Assembly (NCBI GenBank): GCA_019637115.1
Contig: JAHBWH010000008.1
Span: 32,407 to 96,406, forward strand
DNA: 64,000 bases
DNA from: Myxococcales bacterium
Lineage (GTDB): Bacteria > Myxococcota_A > Polyangia > Polyangiales > Houyiibacteriaceae
Direction: 5' to 3'
Position numbers and translations under genes: made by a program. Below, piece after piece: positions 18,066 to 26,812 of the stretch. Every line of letters begins with the position of its first letter. The first letter of the stretch is position 1. The notes below the pieces were generated by a model. The model made no database searches. It had not been told where the DNA came from and saw only the letters and a list, made by a program, of their open reading frames with translations.

Positions 18066-18242
18066 TCAGTGGCAGCTCTTGTCCCGCTTGCGCACGAGCC
18101 GCGAGACGGGGACGTCCGGGCCGCGCCGCACGCGCGGGCGTCGCGGGGCGATGCCGAGCTTCCAGACCAGATAAGCGACGGCGAGCAGCACGACCGCGCC
18201 GGCGGCCCACGCTTGCCAACCCATCGCGAAGGTCCACGGCAT
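18066..18242 (-). CDS. FeoB-associated small membrane protein
   Basis: This 58-aa protein follows feoB on the same strand after a 74-bp gap. It has one transmembrane helix (QAWAAGAVVLLAVAYLVWKL), then a basic Arg-rich tail ending KRDKSCH. Position, size and topology match the small Cys-containing proteins that accompany FeoB in many bacteria. Only one Cys is present. The start ATG at 18242 is a choice; a GTG six codons upstream is also possible. Confidence 0.65.
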   Translation of the reverse strand: MPWTFAMGWQAWAAGAVVLLAVAYLVWKLGIAPRRPRVRRGPDVPVSRLVRKRDKSCH

Positions 18243-18316
18243 GCGCTCGTTGTGGTCCACCCTCTCGCCTCTCGCCACTCGAGGCACGGGCTGGCTCGAG
18301 ACCAGCGGTTCGTCCG

Positions 18317-20650
18317 CTACCCGAGCCCCCAACCGAGAGCCAGCCCCGTTTGGTAGACGATGAGCGTCACGACGTACGCGAGCGCGGTCATGTACCCGAA
18401 CATCAGCGCCGGCCATTTCCACGACCCGCTCTCGCGGCGGACGACCGCGATCGTGCTCATGCACTGGCAGGCGAGCACGAAGAAGACCATCAGCGCGACG
18501 CCGCTGAGCGGGGTCATGAGCTTCGAGCCGTCGCGTCGCGTCGCGTCGCGGAGCTGCTCCCGCAGCGGCGAGCTCTCCTCGTCGGCCTCGCCGATGCCGA
18601 AGACCACGCCGAGCGTCGAGATGAAGACCTCCCGGGCGGCGAACGCGCCGAGGACGCCGACCCCCATGCGCCAGTCCATGCCGAGCGGCTCGATGGCCGG
18701 CTCGATGCCCTTGCCGAGCCGGCCAGCGATGCTGTGCTCCAGCTGCTCGCCCGCTTCGGCGGCGTCCAGGGCGGCGAGCCGCTCGTCCAGCGCCTCGCCT
18801 TCGAGGGCGGCGGTGGCCGCGGCGCGCTCGGCCTCGTAGCGCGCGCCCACGTCCGCGCTCTTCGGGAACGAGAGCAGCGCCCAGAGCACGATCGTGAGCG
18901 CGAGGATGATGGTGCCCGCGTCCACGAGGAAGGTCTTCACCCGATCCCACGTGGTGCCGACCAGGTTGCGCAGCACCGGGAGGCGGTAGGGCGGAAGCTC
19001 GAGCACCATCGTCGGCCGCGGACCTCGGACCGCCGTGCGGCGCAAGACCGCGGCCGCGCCGAGGGTCGCGGCGACGCTCAGCGAGTACATCGAGAAGAGC
19101 ACGACGGCGCCGACGCTGAAGACTCCGACCCGCGTGTCCGCGGGGAAGATGGTCGCGGTGACCAGCACGTAGATCGGCAGCCGGGCGCTGCAGCTCATCA
19201 GCGGCAGCGCCATCATCGTGACGAGGCGGTCCTTCCGCGAGGCGATCGTGCGGGTCGCGAGCACGGCGGGCACCGCGCAGGCGAAGCCGCTGAGGAGCGG
19301 GACGAAGGCCTTGCCGTGCAGGCCGACGGACTTCATCACGCGGTCGATCACGAAGGCCACGCGCGCGAGGTAGCCGCTGTCCTCGAGGAAGGAGATCAGC
19401 AAGAAGAGCAGGGCGATCTGCGGGACGAAGACCAGCACGTTGCCCACGCCCGCGACGACGCCGTCCGTGAGCAGGTCTCGGAAGGGGCCCTCAGTCATCA
19501 CGCCGCGGAGCCAGCCTTGGCTCGCGGCGATGCCCTCCTCGATGAGGCCGATGGCGGGCTCGCTCCATCGGAAGAGGCTCTCGAAGACGACGAACATCAC
19601 GGCGGCGAAGGCGACCAGGCCGGCCACGGGGTGGACGAGCACGGCGTCGATGCGGTCGGTGAGGCGCGGCTTGGGGGGCCCAGGTCTCACCGCGTCCGAG
19701 ATGAGCTGGTCGAGCAACGCGTAGCGCGCGGCGACGAGCTCGAGGTCGAGGTCTCGCCCGGCGGCGTCGGCGGCTTCGTGTCGCGCCTGGGCGATCGCGC
19801 GGAGCGCGGCGGGCACGTCGTGGAGCTCGTCGTCGCGGTCGAGGCTGAGCAGCGCCCAGAGCGCCCACGCGCGCGCGAGCCGCGGCGGGGCCTTCAGCAC
19901 GTCCGCGGCGACGCGCGCCACCGCCTCGACGTCGGCCTCCGCCTCCGCGCCCAGGACGGGCGCCGGGGGCGCGGGGCGCCCAGCCGGTGGTTCGCCCGCG
20001 GAGGGGAGGGCGGCCTGGTCGCGGTCGTCGGTCGGCGCGTCGGTCGGTGTATCGGTTGGCGCGTCGGTCGGCGCGTCGGTCGGCACGTCGGTCGGCGCGT
20101 CGGTCGGCGCGTCGGTCGGTGTATCGGTGGCGCGCTCCTCCTCGAGCCGCTGCTCGTCGAGGCGGGCGGCGACGGCCGCGGTGAGGGCGTCGAGGCCTTC
20201 GCTGCGCGACGCGACGACGGGCACGACGTCGGCGCCGAGGCGGGCGGCGAGCACGTCGACGTCGACGTCCATGCCCGAGGCGCGGACCTCATCCATCATG
20301 TTGAGCGCGACGACCGTCGGCAGCCCCGTCTCGCAGACCTGGAGCGCGAGATAGAGGCTGCGCTCGAGCGAGGTCCCATCGAGCACGACCACGACGACCG
20401 CCGGCGCGTCGCGGAGGAGCGCGTCGACGGCGATCTGCTCTTCGGGGGAGCGCGCGGAGAGGCTGTAGGTGCCCGGCAGGTCGACGAGCTCGGCCGCGTG
20501 CGGCCCCGCTCGCCAAGCGGCGGTGCGTCGCTCCACGGTCACGCCCGGATAGTTGCCGGTCCGCGCGCGGACCCCCGCGAGCCGGTTGAAGAGCGTGGTC
20601 TTCCCCGCGTTCGGGTTGCCGACCAGGTACACGAGCGGCTTGTCGCTCAA
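18317..20650 (-). CDS. feoB: Ferrous iron transporter FeoB
   Basis: The 777-aa protein has an N-terminal G domain: G1 GNPNAGKT at 11-18, TGNYPGVTVE, G3 DLPGTY and G4 NMMDE. A helical linker region follows, then the polytopic membrane domain with the Gate motif SCSARLPIYV. It imports Fe2+ across the inner membrane. The start is TTG (20650), which follows the feoA stop by 25 bp. Between the G domain and the membrane part, residues ~174-207 are a TPTDAPTDAP repeat encoded by a 12-nt tandem array, an unusual insertion for this family. Fur-type control is likely through the operator at 20953-20967. Confidence 0.96.
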   Translation of the reverse strand: MSDKPLVYLVGNPNAGKTTLFNRLAGVRARTGNYPGVTVERRTAAWRAGPHAAELVDLPGTYSLSARSPEEQIAVDALLRDAPAVVVVVLDGTSLERSLYLALQVCETGLPTVVALNMMDEVRASGMDVDVDVLAARLGADVVPVVASRSEGLDALTAAVAARLDEQRLEEERATDTPTDAPTDAPTDVPTDAPTDAPTDTPTDAPTDDRDQAALPSAGEPPAGRPAPPAPVLGAEAEADVEAVARVAADVLKAPPRLARAWALWALLSLDRDDELHDVPAALRAIAQARHEAADAAGRDLDLELVAARYALLDQLISDAVRPGPPKPRLTDRIDAVLVHPVAGLVAFAAVMFVVFESLFRWSEPAIGLIEEGIAASQGWLRGVMTEGPFRDLLTDGVVAGVGNVLVFVPQIALLFLLISFLEDSGYLARVAFVIDRVMKSVGLHGKAFVPLLSGFACAVPAVLATRTIASRKDRLVTMMALPLMSCSARLPIYVLVTATIFPADTRVGVFSVGAVVLFSMYSLSVAATLGAAAVLRRTAVRGPRPTMVLELPPYRLPVLRNLVGTTWDRVKTFLVDAGTIILALTIVLWALLSFPKSADVGARYEAERAAATAALEGEALDERLAALDAAEAGEQLEHSIAGRLGKGIEPAIEPLGMDWRMGVGVLGAFAAREVFISTLGVVFGIGEADEESSPLREQLRDATRRDGSKLMTPLSGVALMVFFVLACQCMSTIAVVRRESGSWKWPALMFGYMTALAYVVTLIVYQTGLALGWGLG
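20029..20131 (-). repeat. 12-nt coding array inside feoB
   Basis: GCGCGTCGGTCG-type units (plus-strand reading), about eight copies with variants such as GTGTATCGGTCG, encode (T-D-A/T-P)n. The reading frame is preserved because the unit is a multiple of three. The array sits in the hinge after the FeoB G domain. Confidence 0.9.
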
Positions 20651-20675
20651 GCGGGCATCCTCCAGGCGAACATCG

Positions 20676-20945
20676 TCACGCTCGGGCGGGCGCGGCGGCC
20701 GGCTCGTTCGCGGTGGCGCTCAGGGCCTCGACCTCGATCGTCCGCGCCTCCTCGGCCCGGAGCGAGAGGCGGTAACCGCGGAGCGAGAGCTCGATCGGGT
20801 CCCCCAAGGGGGCCCTGCGGACGATCTCGAGCTCGGTGCCCGGCAGCACCCCCAGCTCGAGGAGCCGACGCCGCACGGGGCGTTCGCACGCGATGGCGCG
20901 TACGCGGGCGCGGGCGCCGAGGGGGAGCTCTCCGAGGTGGGCCAT
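20676..20945 (-). CDS. feoA: FeoA-like SH3-domain protein
   Basis: The 89-aa protein shows the FeoA pattern: LGARARVRAI near the N-terminus, then RRRLLELGVLPGTELEIVRRAPLGDPIELSLRGYRLSLR. FeoA is a cytoplasmic partner of FeoB. The gene lies directly upstream of feoB on the same strand. The ATG at 20945 has no clear Shine-Dalgarno sequence, and the Fur-box-like operator lies only 8 bp upstream of it. The mRNA may therefore be leaderless or short-leadered, or the true start may differ. Confidence 0.9.
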   Translation of the reverse strand: MAHLGELPLGARARVRAIACERPVRRRLLELGVLPGTELEIVRRAPLGDPIELSLRGYRLSLRAEEARTIEVEALSATANEPAAAPARA

Positions 20946-20952
20946 GAGCTGT

Positions 20953-20967
20953 TGATAGTCGTTTTCA
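20953..20967 (-). promoter_or_regulatory. Fur-box-like operator of feoAB
   Basis: TGATAGTCGTTTTCA matches the 7-1-7 Fur consensus TGATAATCATTATCA at 12 of 15 positions. It lies inside the inverted repeat GTTGA-N9-TCAAC, 8 bp upstream of feoA. Iron-dependent repression of feo operons by Fur is well established; this site is inferred from sequence match and position. Confidence 0.7.
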
Positions 20968-21120
20968 ACAAGCCCGCAAGCCTTTCCCGCACGCGGTGTG
21001 TGATCGTTCGCTGCTCCGGAGGCCGGCTCGTGTCGAGCGCCCGCTTGCGCGCCGCCCGTGGAGCCTCGCTTCGTCCGCCGCCGCCGCGCGTGCGCCCTGC
21101 GTCGTGCGCCGCCGCCGTGC

Positions 21121-21190
21121 CGTGCGCCGTGCGCCGTGCGCCGTGCGCCGTGCGCAGTGCGCCATGCGCCGTGTGCCGTGCACCATGCCC
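21121..21190 (+). repeat. 7-nt array (CGTGCGC), ten units
   Basis: Five perfect CGTGCGC units are followed by five that each carry one or two changes. It lies between the feo promoter region and the steroid-reductase-like gene. The unit is not a multiple of three. Confidence 0.9.
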
Positions 21191-21244
21191 TGTCACGCCG
21201 TGCGCCGCCCGCTACCGGACCGCGACCTGCTTCGCTTCGGTCCG

Positions 21245-22018
21245 TCAGAGGACGAAGGGCAGGATCGCTCGCCGCTCGCGGGGGTAGTCCGGAAACTTCT
21301 CCCGGTACCAGCGGTGGTGGTCGAGCGCGCGCGGGAAGAGGTTCGCGAAGGTGAAGAGCGCGAAGAGCAGACCGGGGAAGGTCCACGCGGCGACCGCGAA
21401 GCCGGCCCACTCGAGCATCTCGCCGAGGTAGTTGGGGCAGCTCACGAACCGGTAGAGCCCGCCGTGCGGGATCTTGTAGCCCGTCTCGCCGGGCGCGCGG
21501 AGGTTCCGCAGGACGTGGTCCGCGTGCTGGTTGATGCTCCAGCCCACGAAGAAGAGCGCGACGCCCGCGAGGAAGCGGGGATCGGCGAGCCAAACGTTCT
21601 CGACGAGGTGTGGCGCGAGCGCGACGATCGCGAAGGCGTTCATGCCGCCGTTGGCGCAGTTGAAGACGAACGCGAGGCCGACCGTGAGCGCGGGCTTCCG
21701 CTTGTCGCCGCCTCGCATGAGGAAGGGGAAGACGAAGCTTCGGTAGAGGTAGTGGAGCTGCCAGAGCCCCGCGAGGAGGAGCTGCGGTGCGCTCCAGGCC
21801 TCCGCGAAGAGCACGAAGACGATGGCGAAGCCGATCGGCGACGGCGCCTCCATGATGATCCAGCCCCAGCGCGCCGGGATGGTCGGTCCCCAGCCCGGCC
21901 GCGCGTGCCGCCCGTATGGGGCGGTCACGAAGAAGAGCGACGGAAACGTGAGCAGCCCGAAGCCCGCGACGAAGGCGAGCGCGCCGGCGTAGAGCGGGTA
22001 GGTGTCGAAGGGGAACAT
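21245..22018 (-). CDS. Steroid 5-alpha-reductase-like membrane enzyme
   Basis: The 257-aa polytopic protein resembles human SRD5A1/2 along its length. E57 (IIMEAPSPIG) and Y90 (QLHYLYRSFVFPFL) fall where the human catalytic Glu57 and Tyr91 lie. The C-terminal NADPH-binding half is conserved: NQHADHVLRNLR, GYKIPHGGLYRFVS, NYLGEMLEW, HHRWY, FPDYPRERRAILPF. The family reduces a 3-oxo-4-ene steroid double bond or related polyprenoid/enoyl substrates. Several myxobacteria make sterols, so a sterol role is plausible but inferred. The ATG at 22018 gives the family length. The gene diverges from the lytic transglycosylase gene. Confidence 0.9.
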   Translation of the reverse strand: MFPFDTYPLYAGALAFVAGFGLLTFPSLFFVTAPYGRHARPGWGPTIPARWGWIIMEAPSPIGFAIVFVLFAEAWSAPQLLLAGLWQLHYLYRSFVFPFLMRGGDKRKPALTVGLAFVFNCANGGMNAFAIVALAPHLVENVWLADPRFLAGVALFFVGWSINQHADHVLRNLRAPGETGYKIPHGGLYRFVSCPNYLGEMLEWAGFAVAAWTFPGLLFALFTFANLFPRALDHHRWYREKFPDYPRERRAILPFVL

Positions 22019-22274
22019 CGGCGGCGTCCTACCACGTGGGCGACCCTTTGGCGCCTCGCCGGCGAGTACCTCGTCGCGGCGATGAATCGAGTCCGGGGCC
22101 TCGCGCGTCGAAGGTTCCGTGGACCCCGCCCTCAAGTCGGCCTCACGCGAGCCTTCGCTGCGCGCGACGGGCAACGGCGGTTGCGCGCTGACCGGCCTCG
22201 CGGCGTCGACGTCAACGAAATTCGACGCCTCGAATTTGGTACCTCGGCTTCCGACCCGTCATTGTGTAGGAGGT

Positions 22275-24815
22275 GTGGAAAAACTCGGGATAGCTGTCGC
22301 GTTCATCGCCCTCCTGAGCACCTCGCCCGCCCGGGCCTGGGACGACGCCCCGCTCTGCGCCTTCGATCCGGCCGCCCTCGGCGTGCAGGCCTCCGTCTGG
22401 CGCGACGCCTCCGCGACCCCTTCGCGCGGGACGTCGCTGCCCACCCTCGAGGTCGGCCCGATGTGCAGGGCCGAGCAGCCCACGACCTCGCGCGTGGTCG
22501 ACGACGCCGCGGCCCGAGCGGCGTGGGCGCGCGCGAGCGTCGACGAGAGCGACGACGCGCTCCTCGCGCTGGACACCGTCGCGGCGGCGCTCCCGCGGCT
22601 CGAGGACCGCGTCGCGTTGCGGCGCGGCGAGATCCTCCTCGCGCGAGGTGAGCCCGCCGAGGCCACGCGGGCCTTCGAGCGCGCCGCGAGGAGCGTCGAC
22701 GCCTCGCTGGCGCTCCGCGCCGAGGTCGCGCGGGTGCGGGCGCTCTTCGCCGCGTCCCATCGCGGCGCGGGGGAGGCGCTCGCCACCCTGGTGCGCCGCT
22801 ACCCCGACCTGCCCGAGGAGCCCGAGCTTCGCCTGCTCGAGGCGAACGAGGCGTTCGCGCGAGGCGACACCGCCGCTGGCATCACGCGCCTTCGTGTCCT
22901 CGACATCCGCTTCCCCGGCACGATGGCCGGCCGGCAGGCGCGTGAGCGCTTGCTCGCGCTCGAGCGCGCGGGGACCGCGTCGCGCGCGCTGACGGATCTG
23001 CAGCGGGTGGAGCGCGCCGAGCGCCTGGTGCGCTTCGGTCCGCTCGACGAGGCGAAGCGGGAGCTCGGCGCGCTCGAATCCGAGGGCCTTCACGCGACGC
23101 TGCGGCCGCGGGTGCACTCGCTGCTCGGCCGCATCGCGCGTCACGAGGGGCGCTGGGCGGACGCGGAGCGACACCTGGCGCTCGCGCGCGGACCGGGCGC
23201 CGCCGACGAGCCCTCGGCGGACGCCGAGCGCGCGCTCGACATGGCGGCGGCGGCGCGCTCCCGCGAGGTCGAGCGTACACGCGCCGAGCTACGACGCCTC
23301 GGCTGGCGGGACGCGCTGGCGCTTCAGCGGCGGGTACCGAGCGGACGCCTCCTGCTGCTCGCGCGCGTCGCGGCGCGTGCGGATCTCCGCGCCGAGACCG
23401 ACGCCATCCTCGCCGAGATGCTCCGCCGCAACCTGCCGCCCCGCGTCCGCCTGGACGCGGCGCTCTCGATCGTCGGCTCGGCGGACGACGAGGCCATCGT
23501 GAGCTTGCTCGAAGGGACGGACGCGCTGCCGGGGACCCACGGCGTGCAGGGGCTCTACCATCGCGCGCGGGCGCTCGAGCGCGTCGGGCGGCTCGCGGAG
23601 GCGGAGGTCGCCTTCCTCGAGGTGCGCCGGCGGGATCGCGGCGCGGCGCCTTGGTATGCGTTGCTGGCCGAGCTGCGCATCGACGAGGTGCACGCGGGGA
23701 TGATCGCCGCGTGTGGGCCGAGCGCGACCTGCACACGTCCCGTCGGCGAGCTGGCGGGGGCGCCGCTGGCGCTCCCCTCGGACGCGCGGCTCGCGAGCCT
23801 CTCGCCGTCTGCGGTCGGTGGTGCCCCGGCCGAGGCGCGGCTCGACGCGCCTGCGCATCCGCGCCGCCCTTCGCGGCACGAGGGGCTCGTCGATCCCGCG
23901 CTGCTCCCTCCCGCGCCCCGCGCCCGCGCGGTCGACGGTCCCGCGCTCGCCGCGCGGCTCGAGCCCCTGGTCGAGCGGCACGGCGAGGCCTTCCCTTGGC
24001 TCGGTCGCGCCGCGGATCTGCTCCAGCTCGGCGAGCACGAGGACGCCGGACGGCAGCTCTACGAGGCCTTCCTCGCGTGGCGCGAGGCGGCGGGTCGTCC
24101 AATCCGCCGAACGGGGCTCGTCAGCGTCGCGCGCGGCGCGGAGCGTCCGCGGGTCGCGACGCCCTTCCCCTTGCGCCGGGCGCGTCGGGCGCTCGGGGCG
24201 CGCGATCGCGCGGAGCTGGTGTCGATCGCGACCGCCTTGGGCGACTTCGGCGCGAGCACCGGGTTCGGTGGATGGGCCGAGGTCGGCGCGCTCCCGCGGG
24301 CGTACGAGGCCGAGGTCGAGGAGGCGGCCCGTCGGCATGGGGTCGACCCGAACCTCCTCTTCGCCGTGATGCGCGTAGAGAGCGTCTATCAGAAGGAGAT
24401 CGTCTCGTACGCGGGCGCGATCGGCCTCTGCCAGATCATGCCGCGCACCGGGACGCTGATCGCGCGCGCGCAGGGCCGAGACGACTTCACGACGGCGGAC
24501 CTGCTCGATCCGAACGTGAACCTCGACTTCGCCGCCTGGTATCTGCGCTCGCTCATCGAGCGCTTCGAGGGGCGGCTGCCGCTCGCGATCGCGAGCTACA
24601 ACGGTGGGCCCCACAACGTGCGCCGGTGGCTCCGCGATCACCCGACGGGGATGCCGCTCGACGCCTTCGTCGAGCACATCCCCTTCGGTCAGACCCACCG
24701 CTACGTGCGTCGCGTGCTCACCTTCTACGCGGCCTACCGAGCGCAGCAGGGGTTGCCGATGATCTCTCTGTCGAACGACCTCCCGGACCCGCCCGCGGAC
24801 CGCGTCGGCTTCTGA
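22275..24815 (+). CDS. Soluble lytic murein transglycosylase (SLT) with TPR region
   Basis: The 846-aa exported protein starts at GTG 22275, chosen because it opens a signal peptide (GIAVAFIALLSTSPARA). GGAGG directly precedes it with unusually short spacing, so the exact start is uncertain. Residues ~90-560 are TPR-like helical repeats. Residues ~690-830 are a Slt70-type catalytic domain with the active-site Glu in VMRVESVY (E702), then AIGLCQIMP, AWYLRSL and SYNGGPHNVRRW. It cleaves peptidoglycan glycan strands with formation of 1,6-anhydroMurNAc in the periplasm. It is longer than E. coli Slt70 because of a low-complexity insert around 510-560. Confidence 0.93.
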   Translation: MEKLGIAVAFIALLSTSPARAWDDAPLCAFDPAALGVQASVWRDASATPSRGTSLPTLEVGPMCRAEQPTTSRVVDDAAARAAWARASVDESDDALLALDTVAAALPRLEDRVALRRGEILLARGEPAEATRAFERAARSVDASLALRAEVARVRALFAASHRGAGEALATLVRRYPDLPEEPELRLLEANEAFARGDTAAGITRLRVLDIRFPGTMAGRQARERLLALERAGTASRALTDLQRVERAERLVRFGPLDEAKRELGALESEGLHATLRPRVHSLLGRIARHEGRWADAERHLALARGPGAADEPSADAERALDMAAAARSREVERTRAELRRLGWRDALALQRRVPSGRLLLLARVAARADLRAETDAILAEMLRRNLPPRVRLDAALSIVGSADDEAIVSLLEGTDALPGTHGVQGLYHRARALERVGRLAEAEVAFLEVRRRDRGAAPWYALLAELRIDEVHAGMIAACGPSATCTRPVGELAGAPLALPSDARLASLSPSAVGGAPAEARLDAPAHPRRPSRHEGLVDPALLPPAPRARAVDGPALAARLEPLVERHGEAFPWLGRAADLLQLGEHEDAGRQLYEAFLAWREAAGRPIRRTGLVSVARGAERPRVATPFPLRRARRALGARDRAELVSIATALGDFGASTGFGGWAEVGALPRAYEAEVEEAARRHGVDPNLLFAVMRVESVYQKEIVSYAGAIGLCQIMPRTGTLIARAQGRDDFTTADLLDPNVNLDFAAWYLRSLIERFEGRLPLAIASYNGGPHNVRRWLRDHPTGMPLDAFVEHIPFGQTHRYVRRVLTFYAAYRAQQGLPMISLSNDLPDPPADRVGF

Positions 24816-24854
24816 CCAACCCGCGATGGCAGGTCCTGCTCGGCCGTCGGCATG

Positions 24855-25010
24855 CGATGTCGGCGCGCGATGTCGGCGCGCGATGTCGGCGCGCGATGTC
24901 GGCGTGCGACGTCCGCGTGCGATGTCCGCGTGCGATGTCCGCGTGCGATGTCCGCGTGCGATGTCCGCGTGCGATGTCGGCGTGCGAAATCCGCGCGGGA
25001 CGCCAGCGTG
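24855..25010 (+). repeat. 13-nt array (CGATGTCCGCGTG), about twelve units
   Basis: Eleven clear units, CGATGTCGGCGCG grading into CGATGTCCGCGTG, and a twelfth decayed one lie in the 211-bp gap between two convergent genes. The order of variants (GGCGCG type first, CCGCGTG type later) suggests local homogenisation. The unit length equals that of the unrelated array at 12166. Confidence 0.92.
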
Positions 25011-25026
25011 CGCGGGGAGTGGGAGG

Positions 25027-26022
25027 TCAGCGCGCGTGCGTGGGTGAAGGATCGCCGGCGCCTCGCTGCTCGCGCTCGTCGTCGGCGTCGGGCGCGTCGT
25101 CGTCTTCGCCTTCGTCCTCATCCTGCCAGCCAGCCGCGATCCAGGCCTCAGCCTGCTCGCGGGCGCGGGAGATGGGGGGAGGGACGTCGAGGCCCTCGAG
25201 GGCCACGCTCAAGGCCTGCCGCTGGGTCGCGTCTGCCTCGCCGGCGAGCCACGCGAGGGCGGCGAGCTCGACGCCGATCCGGTAGGCCGCCCGCGCGTCG
25301 CGGGCGTCGCGGGCCGTCGCCAACGCCACGACGCGCTCGCGGCGTTGCTCGGCCAAGAAGGTCCGCGCCGCTCCATCCCGGCGTATCTCCCAGGTCGCGC
25401 CGCCCGCGCCGCGGCTCCCGGGGCCGAAGGGCACCGACAGGCTGGGCGGGCGGTCGATGGCGAGGTGCACGAAGCGCACGACCGCGAGCGCCGCAGCTCG
25501 CCCATCGCCGAGGTCGCGCAGCGCTTCGACGCATGCGTCGCCGCCGAGCTCGAGCGTCGGGGTCACCTCGCGCAGGCTCCCGTCGGGGGCGACGCGTACG
25601 AGCGCGAGGCAACGTCGATCGCGCGCCGCGTCGGTCGCGCTGAGCACGATCTCGGGGTGTCCGTCCCCGTCGAGGTCGAGCGGCACGTCCTCCACGCCGA
25701 CCGCGCTCCGCTCGAGGGACTCGGTGGGTGCGTCCACGGAGAGCACGAGCCCCCGGCGCGTCACCACGCGGACGAGCGTCGCGCCGTCCTCGCGGCGCAT
25801 CGAGAGCGCGACCACGTCCGCGCTCGCGACCCGCGCGACGCGCGCGTAGCCGCTCGCCTCGAGGCGTCGCTCCAGCTCGTCGGCCTCGGACCGGGGATCG
25901 AGGCCGACGCGGAGGAATCGGGTGGGGTCCTCGTGCACGAGGGGCGGAGTCGCCGGATGGGCGCAGCCGAGGGAGAGCGCGAAGGTCACGGCGAGCTGGA
26001 TCGGGAGGAGCGGACGTGACAT
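25027..26022 (-). CDS. Hypothetical lipoprotein with FG-GAP-like segment
   Basis: The 331-aa protein has a lipoprotein signal peptide ending LSLGC. It contains one DLDGDGHPEIVLSA segment, the calcium-binding FG-GAP/VCBS-type motif, in a beta-rich middle. The C-terminal 60 residues are helical and end with a very acidic stretch (DEDEGEDDDAPDADDE). No enzyme motif is seen. It is likely periplasmic or outer-membrane bound. It converges with the SLT gene; the 13-nt array lies just after its stop. Confidence 0.75.
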   Translation of the reverse strand: MSRPLLPIQLAVTFALSLGCAHPATPPLVHEDPTRFLRVGLDPRSEADELERRLEASGYARVARVASADVVALSMRREDGATLVRVVTRRGLVLSVDAPTESLERSAVGVEDVPLDLDGDGHPEIVLSATDAARDRRCLALVRVAPDGSLREVTPTLELGGDACVEALRDLGDGRAAALAVVRFVHLAIDRPPSLSVPFGPGSRGAGGATWEIRRDGAARTFLAEQRRERVVALATARDARDARAAYRIGVELAALAWLAGEADATQRQALSVALEGLDVPPPISRAREQAEAWIAAGWQDEDEGEDDDAPDADDEREQRGAGDPSPTHAR

Positions 26023-26217
26023 GGACTTCGGGCCGGTCGGCGGTGATATTCCTCCGCTGCTCTTCGCTCTCTCGCAAGCGTTTCGTCATCTGCCCGCGGA
26101 GCCGAGCGCCCCGAGTCGCTCGCCTCGCCCGCTCGCCCCGCCTGCTCGCCCCCGCTGCCGCTGCTCGCAACGTCGCGACGTCGCGGGTGACGCCCGCTCT
26201 CTCAGGAGCCGAACACG

Positions 26218-26691
26218 ATGTCGCTGCCTCCCAACGGTCTGTACCGCACCACGATTCCCCACCCCCTCGCGCCGGAGGATTTCCCGGCGGGTCGCCTCGT
26301 TTACGTCGGGCGCAAGGGCGAAGAGCCCTTCGTCGTCGTCCCGCACTTCAACGAGAACAATCGCTGGTTCTGGCGGGAGCCGGTGACGCCGCTCACCGAC
26401 GAGCGGTGGGCGTCCAGCTTGTTCCCGCTGCCCGTCGAGGGCTTCTACACCTTGCCGCGGGTCCTCGAGCTCGGCGGCGGCGGCCGGTGGCTGGAGAACG
26501 CGATCGTTCAGCTCGGCTACGACCGGAGCGGGCAGGGCATCCTCTTCGTCGCCGAGAAGCGCGAGATGATGGAAGAGAACGCGCTCTACTTCTCGGACCG
26601 CGGGCATCGGATCGACGACGTGCTGCTGAGCCAGCTCCGCTGGGCGCCGATCCTACCCGTCAGCGAAGCCCCCGACGCCCTCCGCCACTGA
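26218..26691 (+). CDS. Conserved-looking hypothetical protein
   Basis: The 157-aa soluble protein starts with ATG 26218 after AGGAG at 26205. It is rich in aromatic residues (NNRWFWREP, GRWLENAIVQLGYD) and ends PVSEAPDALRH. There is no signal peptide, membrane segment or known motif. The codon use and Shine-Dalgarno sequence support a real gene. I do not recognise a family. Confidence 0.7.
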   Translation: MSLPPNGLYRTTIPHPLAPEDFPAGRLVYVGRKGEEPFVVVPHFNENNRWFWREPVTPLTDERWASSLFPLPVEGFYTLPRVLELGGGGRWLENAIVQLGYDRSGQGILFVAEKREMMEENALYFSDRGHRIDDVLLSQLRWAPILPVSEAPDALRH

Positions 26692-26737
26692 CGACAGCGC
26701 GCCTTTCCGCTCCGCCCGGCGAGCGCTGCCGTCTGGT

Positions 26738-26790
26738 GAGCCGCCTACCGAACGGCGCGCACCGAGCGGCCGCTCGCGGCGGTACCGCGC
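26738..26790 (+). repeat. Dispersed repeat, partial copy 4
   Basis: GAGCCGCCTACCGAACGGCGCGC resembles the head of the repeat copies at 4464 and 16904. The GGCGAC/GACAGCCCCTC tail is missing. It lies in a short gap between convergent genes. Confidence 0.45.
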
Positions 26791-26812
26791 TGCACGGCGC
26801 GGCGGGGCTCGA

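Noticed and set aside
18022..18237. Alternative minus-strand small ORF overlapping the FeoB-associated gene
   Set aside because: It reads a different frame with no membrane helix; the frame with one helix and Cys tail fits the operon position better.
24855..25010. CRISPR array
   Set aside because: Units are 13 nt, contiguous and without unique spacers, and no cas genes are present. The same holds for the other arrays.
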